From a virus: a DNA stretch of 21,736 nucleotides. Both the position numbers and the translations under genes were made by a program. Location of the stretch: positions 1-21,736 of IMG/VR virus record IMGVR_UViG_3300027759_000478; one strand, written 5' to 3'. Below, piece by piece: positions 1-5,361 of this stretch. The notes under the pieces are model-generated. The model saw nothing but the letters and a program-made list of their open reading frames with translations. It was not told the origin of the DNA and searched no databases. The first letter of the stretch is position 1. Every line of letters begins with the position of its first letter.

Positions 1-381
1 AATCTCATTCGGAAAGCGACAGTCTGTAATAACAATGTCATCTTTGCTAGATCTTAGACGATTTTCCAAGCTAGCTATCCACATATCGTCATGGAAGTGT
101 TTGCGTACCACCTCAGTACCCCAATATTGTAGTACCCAACGCGGTGTTACATCACAGCCTAGTCGTTTGCTCCACCATTCATCTTTGGTTTCGCGCCAGA
201 TTCTTGATTGATTAGTGCGCCCTTCAAGCAAGTCGCGTTCCCAACCAAATACCACGCTTACAGCATCTTTAAGGCTGTTAGCAAAGCTCTCGCGTTTAAA
301 TCTATGAAAGTTAACCAGATAGTCTGCAACCGTATCTTTACCTGAGCCGATAAAGCCTACGATACCGATGATAGAACTCAT
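1..381 (-). CDS. 1: Deoxynucleoside monophosphate kinase (T4 gp1-like), 5' part only
   Basis: Partial gene: 127 codons from the ATG at 381, and the reading frame runs off the left edge. The translation begins MSSIIGIVGFIGSGKDTVA, with a P-loop (GxxGxGKD, residues 8-15) for ATP binding. It ends with a DCRFPNE motif (about residues 120-126), which matches the conserved RFPNE stretch of the phage dNMP kinase family (T4 gp1, T5 dnk). In that family the enzyme phosphorylates dNMPs to dNDPs for phage DNA synthesis in the cytoplasm. T4 gp1 is about 240 aa, so roughly half is visible. An AAGGGGAT ribosome binding site lies 6 bases before the ATG. It follows the gp13-like gene on the same strand, about 60 bases downstream. 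The family call rests on the two motifs; the gene number is inferred from the T4-like context. Confidence 0.88.
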   Translation of the reverse strand, partial: MSSIIGIVGFIGSGKDTVADYLVNFHRFKRESFANSLKDAVSVVFGWERDLLEGRTNQSRIWRETKDEWWSKRLGCDVTPRWVLQYWGTEVVRKHFHDDMWIASLENRLRSSKDDIVITDCRFPNEI

Positions 382-419
382 TGAAATCCCCTTAGTTGAT
401 AATACTATTTTACGAAATT

Positions 420-436
420 ATTGACTGAGAGTCAAT
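420..436 (-). terminator. Hairpin between gp13-like gene and dNMP kinase; weak terminator or attenuator
   Basis: A perfect 7-bp inverted repeat (ATTGACT / AGTCAAT) with a 3-base loop lies just after the gp13-like stop codon. On the minus strand it is followed by AATTTCG, a poor U-tract, so termination may be partial. On the plus strand it is followed by GGATTTTT. It could separate late gp13 transcripts from the kinase message. Inference from sequence only. Confidence 0.4.
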
Positions 437-442
437 GGATTT

Positions 443-1636
443 TTAGCCGGTTATCCAAGTCAATGGCATACCACCATCAGCATAGTTTCTAATATCTTCG
501 TCTAGTTTTACCAATAGCTCTGCACCTTCTTGTTTGAGTGCTGTACCGTTTAAGCTAGTGCCGCCTTGTGGGCCTGCGATTGATGCAAATTTTTCACGAG
601 CATTACCCACGCTGATCAACACTAGTGCATAAGCATAGTCTTGGATCCACGGAAATACCTGTGGATCGTTTAACAACATAATATCTGGTTTATAGTTGTA
701 TAAATGTAATAACACTGTTTCAGTTACTGCATTATCTGGTGAGCTTGGTGAACTTACGTATGTAGAAGCTAACGACATATCATTGACCACCGTGGCACCA
801 AGTGCCGCAGTATTTAAGAATGTAAATACTTGTTGCGTTGGATCCACGCTGGTAATAACATAGCTACCGTTATACCCAGAAACAGGGCAATTAGTAATAG
901 CAATAGTGCTTCCTACGCCGACACCATTCCAAGGCCCTTGATTTGAAATTTGGAATGTAACCGTGCTGCCCGGCGCTGTGCCCGTTGATGTTAAACTCCT
1001 TAATCTTAATGTAGCACCTGCTCCTTGAAATGGTAATTTACGAACTAGAGTAATTTTTTTGCTAACTTTGTTCCACGTAAAGTTCATAAACCCACCAAAC
1101 ATACGCATGGCCAATTTTTGATAGTCTACGAATAATTCATAGTTTGCTAGGCCACCAACCCGACCTGCTACTAACATATAGGTGTTTAAGTAACCACTTG
1201 CAAATGGTTCAAATTGGCTAGCTGTGGTACCCGTTACACTGCCAATACCACGTCGATAAATTGCTTTAACATCCATGACTGTGTTAGGTAATATGTATTC
1301 TTGTGTTTCGGGGTATAAATCTAAAAATGCATAACTTTCTTCTACTGAGTTGCTGCTCTTTTGACGATATCGGATCAGTGCTTGTTTGATACCCATTTCA
1401 TAGTGATCGCTGTCTGCTTCGACATCAACTATCTGATCACCCAAGCGTAGCCTAATATAATCAATTATATCATTTTGTAGGCTAGATACTTGTGTTAGTT
1501 GAGCTTGTAAGTTAGCATCAAAAGCAATGTGCCCAGCACCTGTACCTGTATATGGATTATACAGGCTCTCAGTTTGCATACTAAGAGTTGCTGTTAAATT
1601 ACCGGTTGCTGAAACGTTTGCTGGAAGTAAAGACAT
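443..1636 (-). CDS. 13: gp13-like neck (head completion) protein with an inserted domain
   Basis: 397 aa. In T4, gp13 with gp14 forms the neck that seals the filled head and receives the tail. The conserved core is visible as an N-terminal helix segment with a D-Y-I-R-L-R-L-G pattern (residues 59-66), an ILPNTVMDV strand (115-123), and a C-terminal helical part (about 303-383) that includes a PWIQDYAYALVLI helix and the GGTSLNGTALKQE segment. These match gp13 of marine T4-like phages as I know it. Residues about 213-302 look like an extra beta-rich, Gly/Thr/Ser-rich domain splitting the core, which would explain a length above T4 gp13 (309 aa). The ATG is preceded by AGGAT at good spacing. 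The ribosome site lies in a long hairpin whose loop carries a late promoter. The gene sits on the strand opposite to the gp14/gp15-like genes, unlike in T4. Confidence 0.78.
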   Translation of the reverse strand: MSLLPANVSATGNLTATLSMQTESLYNPYTGTGAGHIAFDANLQAQLTQVSSLQNDIIDYIRLRLGDQIVDVEADSDHYEMGIKQALIRYRQKSSNSVEESYAFLDLYPETQEYILPNTVMDVKAIYRRGIGSVTGTTASQFEPFASGYLNTYMLVAGRVGGLANYELFVDYQKLAMRMFGGFMNFTWNKVSKKITLVRKLPFQGAGATLRLRSLTSTGTAPGSTVTFQISNQGPWNGVGVGSTIAITNCPVSGYNGSYVITSVDPTQQVFTFLNTAALGATVVNDMSLASTYVSSPSSPDNAVTETVLLHLYNYKPDIMLLNDPQVFPWIQDYAYALVLISVGNAREKFASIAGPQGGTSLNGTALKQEGAELLVKLDEDIRNYADGGMPLTWITG

Positions 1637-1641
1637 TTAAA

Positions 1642-1681
1642 TTATCCTGTTATAGTGTATTTATTATCTACAACAGGATAA
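1642..1681 (-). promoter_or_regulatory. SD-sequestering hairpin in front of gp13-like gene
   Basis: A perfect 10-bp inverted repeat is present: TTATCCTGTT at 1642-1651 and AACAGGATAA at 1672-1681, with a 20-base loop. In a minus-strand transcript the 3' arm contains the AGGAT ribosome binding site of the gp13-like gene. A transcript arriving from the upstream 397-aa gene would therefore hide that site. The loop contains the late box at 1658-1665, and its predicted start near 1652 omits the 5' arm and leaves the site free. T4 uses this logic for genes such as e (lysozyme), soc and 49. The structure is seen in the sequence; the regulation is inferred. Confidence 0.7.
1658..1665 (-). promoter_or_regulatory. 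T4-type late promoter (AATAAATA) for gp13-like gene
   Basis: The box AATAAATA on the minus strand differs from the T4 late consensus TATAAATA only at the first base. It lies 21 bases before the ATG, giving a predicted leader of about 16 bases. The geometry matches the other late boxes in the window (leaders of 14-16 bases for three of them). Confidence 0.65.
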
Positions 1682-1707
1682 CTTTGCCTTTCGCTACCTT
1701 GAGGGGA

Positions 1708-2901
1708 TTAGATTACTTTGAGTAGGATGGTATCAGCGTTGATACGTCCATTAAGTTTGATTTCTGTAGTTTTGATATTTTCTAAGAACTTACGTAGTTC
1801 TACTTTATTGCTGGCTAGGAATGCTTTGACCTGTTCTTCGGGTTTGCGTAGAGTTTTTTGTGTGCTCTTGCTTTCATTAAAGCCCGTGATGGTTGTACCT
1901 TTAACACCTAATACACCGCCTTGATCTTCTGCTACATAGCGACCTAGTTTACGATTTTTAACATTATAAACCCATAGCTGTTCTGCGCCAACGATGTCCA
2001 CTGGATTAATCGATACCAGCTTCATTCCAGCATCTTGTTTAAGATATTTCAAACTCTTAACTAGTTTTTCTTTGGCTGGTGGTTTACGGACTGCGGCTTT
2101 TTTAGTTGCTTTCTTAGTTTGATTATAGGCCGTCAAATCAGCAAATAGTTTGTCATAGAAAGCATCATAACGTTTATAGTCAGCGGCTTTCATATAGCTG
2201 TATGCATCTTTAAGATCTTCATCTTTGGTCGTTCTTGCTTCACGCACTTCTGCACAGCGTGGTTCAAACACTGCCTGGATTTTATTAATCAGTACTTGTG
2301 GTACGTTGTTCTTAGTTAAATACTCATAGGCCTTAGGATCTATTGTTTCGCCTGTATATAAAGCATCTTCAAGCATTTCAAAATAAAGAATATGCTTCCT
2401 GGCTACTTCGTTCATACGGTCTTGGATCGTTGGAATATAGACTTGTGTTTTCTTTACTTCTGGCTTTTCTTCAAAATCTTCGTCATTGTCTGCTTTAAGC
2501 AATAGCACACGCTGAACCGCATCAAGGATATATTCTACATGGCGGTCACGTAAAGGCATACCTCGTTCATGTGCTTTGATCAGTGCGCAGACTGTAAATG
2601 GTGTAAGGCTGTCGGCTGACCGTTGATAACGATCAATAGTAGTTTTATCTAGTTTATGTAACCCTTCGCTACCTTCATGTTGACGTAGCCAGGCCACTAC
2701 ATATTTTTTAAGATCTTTGGTGCTATAATAATAATTGTAGTAACGAAAACTTTGGCGTAGGTGATGGTCAAATTCCTCATTTGAAAAAGCCAAGGCGCGA
2801 TCATAATCCCAAATAGGTTCATTGCCTGTATATTTTTCGTCAGCGAAATTATTACTGCTAACTTTTGCTTTCTTTTTCATGCCATCAATCTTGATTGCCA
2901 T
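1708..2901 (-). CDS. Conserved phage protein of unknown function, 397 aa, early-type promoter
   Basis: I do not recognise a named family. The protein is charged and soluble-looking, with no signal peptide or membrane segment. The N-terminus is basic (residues 1-14, several Lys). The region 28-140 is largely helical and rich in Tyr/Arg, followed by an acidic patch at 138-147. A Lys/Ala-rich linker at about 263-289 separates the helical part from a C-terminal domain (290-397) that contains a V-N-R-K-L-G-R-Y-type stretch and an LRKPEEQ segment. The linker and basic tail would fit nucleic-acid binding, but that is only a guess. The ATG is preceded by GAGAGGAT, and a consensus sigma-70 promoter lies about 24 bases upstream, so early expression is likely. 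It lies just upstream of the gp13-like gene on the same strand and read-through is possible. Confidence 0.85.
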   Translation of the reverse strand: MAIKIDGMKKKAKVSSNNFADEKYTGNEPIWDYDRALAFSNEEFDHHLRQSFRYYNYYYSTKDLKKYVVAWLRQHEGSEGLHKLDKTTIDRYQRSADSLTPFTVCALIKAHERGMPLRDRHVEYILDAVQRVLLLKADNDEDFEEKPEVKKTQVYIPTIQDRMNEVARKHILYFEMLEDALYTGETIDPKAYEYLTKNNVPQVLINKIQAVFEPRCAEVREARTTKDEDLKDAYSYMKAADYKRYDAFYDKLFADLTAYNQTKKATKKAAVRKPPAKEKLVKSLKYLKQDAGMKLVSINPVDIVGAEQLWVYNVKNRKLGRYVAEDQGGVLGVKGTTITGFNESKSTQKTLRKPEEQVKAFLASNKVELRKFLENIKTTEIKLNGRINADTILLKVI

Positions 2902-2924
2902 ACTATCCTCTCTTGTTATATTTA

Positions 2925-2952
2925 ATTATACAGGATTTGTTTTGCTTGTCAA
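2925..2952 (-). promoter_or_regulatory. Consensus sigma-70 promoter for the 397-aa gene
   Basis: Minus strand: -35 TTGACA at 2947-2952 and -10 TATAAT at 2925-2930, both perfect, with a 16-base spacer. The predicted start is near 2918, giving a leader of about 17 bases with a good ribosome site. The -35 box lies immediately after the stop codon of the upstream small gene. Confidence 0.85.
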
Positions 2953-2957
2953 ACATT

Positions 2958-3167
2958 TTAATTTTCCGAATCACGGACTGTTTTAATTTCTTTCTCTAAC
3001 TCGCGTTTGACCTGTTTATAAGCGGCACGTTCCATGCTGTCTAGATCGTCCCAATTCTCTTCCATGCTGTTTAGGGCACCAAAGAGATTGCGATGTCCGT
3101 ATTCTTCACCGTGCCACTGCACGATACTATATGCTTCACCTATGTCCATATATACTGGTGTTCCCAT
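2958..3167 (-). CDS. Small hypothetical acidic protein, 69 aa
   Basis: The protein begins MGTPVYMDIGEAY and ends with a charged helix rich in Glu/Lys (about residues 42-66). There is no recognised family, signal or membrane segment. The ATG overlaps the stop of the upstream 58-aa gene in a TAATG junction, and a GGAGA ribosome site lies at the end of that gene. This indicates translational coupling as the third gene of a three-gene unit driven by the promoter at 3591-3619. Function unknown; small early T4-like genes often target host factors, but nothing here shows that. Confidence 0.75.
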   Translation of the reverse strand: MGTPVYMDIGEAYSIVQWHGEEYGHRNLFGALNSMEENWDDLDSMERAAYKQVKRELEKEIKTVRDSEN

Positions 3168-3343
3168 TATTTGTCTCCAAGTTGGAATTTTTTAAGATAT
3201 TCGTTGGCTTCAGTTAGATCCGTTACGGGTTCAACAGTATCTAATAACATAGCGTGACGTGATAGTTGTAGGATTCTTTGGGCACGGAAAAGACGTTCAT
3301 ACCGGCTTTCACCTGGATAGGGTTGGCTCCATTTAAAGTTCAT
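3167..3343 (-). CDS. Small hypothetical protein, 58 aa
   Basis: A 58-codon frame starting MNFKWSQPYPGESRYERLFR and ending KKFQLGDK. It is supported by tight packing: its ATG overlaps the stop of the 75-aa gene (ATGA junction), and its stop overlaps the ATG of the 69-aa gene (TAATG). A strong GAGGAGAT ribosome site precedes the ATG. The content is charged and probably helical, with no membrane segment. The fit between neighbours makes it very likely a real gene. Function unknown. Confidence 0.75.
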   Translation of the reverse strand: MNFKWSQPYPGESRYERLFRAQRILQLSRHAMLLDTVEPVTDLTEANEYLKKFQLGDK

Positions 3344-3567
3344 TTGATCTCCTCTATACTGGATTTAAAATCATTGTCCCAATTTAGCTCTACTGTTTTA
3401 TTCACAGGTGTGGCAATGATTTCTTCGATAGTTCTGCCAGTGGGCTTATGCTGGACGATTGGTTTTTTAGCCCAATCTAAATTGTAGAGCCAGGCAAATA
3501 TAGCTATCCATAATAGAGTAGCCAGAGTAGTTTTGCTGTCTAAAAGTTTTTTAATAAAATCATGCAT
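3340..3567 (-). CDS. Small single-pass membrane protein, 75 aa
   Basis: The N-terminus is short and basic (Lys6, Lys7, Lys12), followed by a hydrophobic, Trp/Ala/Leu-rich segment at about residues 13-29, long enough to span the inner membrane. A polar tail of about 45 residues follows, with an acidic end. No lipobox or cleavage site is apparent, so it probably stays anchored. The start codon has an excellent AAGGAGT ribosome site and lies behind a perfect sigma-70 promoter. First gene of the 75-58-69-aa unit. Function unknown; an early membrane protein affecting the host envelope or superinfection is possible but unsupported. Confidence 0.78.
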   Translation of the reverse strand: MHDFIKKLLDSKTTLATLLWIAIFAWLYNLDWAKKPIVQHKPTGRTIEEIIATPVNKTVELNWDNDFKSSIEEIK

Positions 3568-3590
3568 TTAGTCACTCCTTTATTATATGT

Positions 3591-3619
3591 ATTATAGCAT
3601 CTTTTGGTTTAAATGTCAA
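3591..3619 (-). promoter_or_regulatory. Perfect consensus sigma-70 promoter for the three-gene small-protein unit
   Basis: Minus strand: TTGACA at 3614-3619, a 17-base spacer, and TATAAT at 3591-3596. Both hexamers and the spacer are the ideal values for host sigma-70 RNA polymerase. The -35 box overlaps the last codons and stop (TGA, 3616-3618) of the upstream 88-aa gene. The predicted start is near 3584, 17 bases before the ATG. Confidence 0.92.
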
Positions 3620-3882
3620 CCATTTAATAGCACACCAAAGGTCAAATATTGCTCATAATGGGCTATTTCTTGGTTGATTTGTTCTAGTAATTCCTTGTGC
3701 TTACGGGTTTGGCGACCCATTCTACGGCAGTTGATTTCTTCTTCTGATAGTTTTTTAACCATAGCACCTATAGCATCGCTCATTTTCAGCATGTCGTTGG
3801 TATGCTTTTTCATTTTGTGTGCGGGTGCTTCTAGTTCAATTTGAACCTGTGCCCAATCTAAACTTTGAGTAATTTCAGCCAT
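3616..3882 (-). CDS. Small hypothetical coiled-coil protein, 88 aa
   Basis: The protein begins MAEITQSLDWAQ. It is strongly charged from about residue 24 to 80, with a heptad-like pattern of Met/Leu/Ile (NDMLKMSDAIGAMVKKL, then a KELLEQINQEI stretch), so a coiled coil or helical hairpin is likely. No named family recognised. No ribosome site is visible before the ATG, and the sigma-70 promoter geometry places the transcript start at or within 2 bases of the ATG, so the message may be leaderless. The next in-frame Met is residue 24, with no clear ribosome site either. Confidence 0.72.
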   Translation of the reverse strand: MAEITQSLDWAQVQIELEAPAHKMKKHTNDMLKMSDAIGAMVKKLSEEEINCRRMGRQTRKHKELLEQINQEIAHYEQYLTFGVLLNG

Positions 3883-3887
3883 ACTAT

Positions 3888-3916
3888 ACTATAACACATT
3901 TTGGCTAGCTTGTCAA
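3888..3916 (-). promoter_or_regulatory. Sigma-70 promoter for the 88-aa gene, likely leaderless
   Basis: Minus strand: TTGACA at 3911-3916, a 17-base spacer, and TATAGT at 3888-3893 (one mismatch). The -10 box ends only 5 bases before the ATG at 3882, so initiation 6-7 bases downstream would fall on the start codon. A second TATAGT copy at 3883-3888 would need a 22-base spacer and is less likely. Confidence 0.75.
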
Positions 3917-3920
3917 TGTC

Positions 3921-3928
3921 GATAAATA
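3921..3928 (+). promoter_or_regulatory. T4-type late promoter (GATAAATA) for gp14-like/gp15-like/Nudix unit
   Basis: Plus-strand GATAAATA differs from TATAAATA only at the first base. The predicted start is near 3934, 15 bases before the ATG at 3949, with an AGGAT ribosome site in between. It lies only 4 bases from the -35 box of the opposing sigma-70 promoter, so early and late transcription diverge from one compact region. Confidence 0.75.
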
Positions 3929-3948
3929 CTAGATAATAGGATTAGCTA

Positions 3949-5361
3949 ATGCCACGTCTAAGTTTATATCGTCCAGAAAAGGGCAATGACTACAAGTTCT
4001 TTGATCGACGTATCAGTGAAATGTTTACCATAGGTGGAGTTGATGTCCATATCCACAAATATCTTGGGCCGTTAACACAGGGTAATGTCAGCATGACTGA
4101 ACCTGGTGGTGCTACTACTCTACTAGGAATCCAAGACTTACTATTCTTAGAAAATCGTGATCGCAAGTATGACACCAGTGTCTATACCATGCGAACTATA
4201 TACCGCTTAAATGACAACGATTTTGATCTAACGCAGTTTGGATTATTCTTAACTGGTGATACCATGTTTGCTGTGTTCCATTTAAATGACATGATCGACA
4301 CAGTTGGTCGTAAGATCATAGTAGGTGATGTCATGGAACTACCAAATTTAAAAGACTACTATCCGTTAGATGACAGTGTCCCAACAGCTCTTAAACGTTA
4401 TTATGTAGTGCAAGACGCTACCCGTGCCGCAGAAGGATTTGCACCTACTTGGTATCCGCACCTATGGCGTGTTAAACTACAACCATTGGTGGACAGCCAA
4501 GAATACAAAGATATCATTAATACTCTTGATGCTGGCGAGAATACTGATAGTTCAATAGCAGAGGTTCTAAGCACTTACCAAAAATACATTGATATCAATG
4601 ACGCTATTGTTAGCCGTGCAGAACAAGATGTTCCAGCCAGTGGTTATGATACCAGTGCGATCTATACTGAGCCGGTTAATCCGGACGGCACACCCGGTGA
4701 CCCGGGTGGTTTAGATGCCAGCCAGGTCAGTGATGATGCCAGCGATGTCAATGATGATGCGAGTTCAGCCACACTGACGGCAGCCAAGAAAGTAGAAGGA
4801 TATCTGACTGGAGATGGCCTACCACCAAATGGCGCCGCAGTTGCCGCTGGTATCGCTTTCCCAAATTCTCCAGGAGTGGGAGATTTCTATTTACGTTTAG
4901 ACTATGTGCCTAATAGACTGTTCCGTTATGATGGACGTCGTTGGGTCAAGATAGAGGATGCAGTGAGAACTAACCTAACACCTGGTTCGACCAATACTAC
5001 ACAATTAAGTGGGTTCGTTAATGACACTAACAAGTTTATGAGCAACAGCGTTGCTTGGGACGCTATACGTATCAGCAGTGGTGCATATACACCTGCGGCC
5101 AATGCTTGGACATTATCATTTAATGTTACCACAGGTAATATAGTTGTTAAAGTTCCATACGTCAGTGGTTATGGCGCCAAGACCTATATCAACAGTATCA
5201 AAGTCAACAACACCATCAGTAACTCAAGTGGCAACATTGGCATACACGTGGCCAATACCTATGTCAATGGTGACCTATTAGAATACACAGTTTACGAACA
5301 CGTGATCAACGAACGTCAGAGCTTATCACAAGCCTTGCGTCCTTCAGCGGATAACATATAA
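3949..5361 (+). CDS. 14: gp14-like neck protein, extended, 470 aa
   Basis: Probable partner of gp13 in the neck, or head-to-tail connector completion protein. The N-terminal part (residues 1-190) has the layout I associate with gp14 of marine T4-like phages: an early VDVHIHKYLG strand, a DLLFLENRDRKYD segment (63-75), a central strand region with FGLFLTGDTMFAVF (97-110), an IVGDVMELPN motif (124-133), and a YYVVQDATRA...WYPHLWRVKL stretch (151-177). The C-terminal half is not expected from T4 gp14 (256 aa). It has a Pro/Gly/Asp-rich linker (about 242-275), a W-R-type motif region LRLDYVPNRLFRYDGRRW (315-332) seen in other phage virion proteins, and a final strand region ending in HVINERQSLSQALRPS. 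Its stop overlaps the gp15-like ATG (TAATG). The call rests on gene order plus pattern, so it is less certain than gp15. Confidence 0.62.
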   Translation: MPRLSLYRPEKGNDYKFFDRRISEMFTIGGVDVHIHKYLGPLTQGNVSMTEPGGATTLLGIQDLLFLENRDRKYDTSVYTMRTIYRLNDNDFDLTQFGLFLTGDTMFAVFHLNDMIDTVGRKIIVGDVMELPNLKDYYPLDDSVPTALKRYYVVQDATRAAEGFAPTWYPHLWRVKLQPLVDSQEYKDIINTLDAGENTDSSIAEVLSTYQKYIDINDAIVSRAEQDVPASGYDTSAIYTEPVNPDGTPGDPGGLDASQVSDDASDVNDDASSATLTAAKKVEGYLTGDGLPPNGAAVAAGIAFPNSPGVGDFYLRLDYVPNRLFRYDGRRWVKIEDAVRTNLTPGSTNTTQLSGFVNDTNKFMSNSVAWDAIRISSGAYTPAANAWTLSFNVTTGNIVVKVPYVSGYGAKTYINSIKVNNTISNSSGNIGIHVANTYVNGDLLEYTVYEHVINERQSLSQALRPSADNI

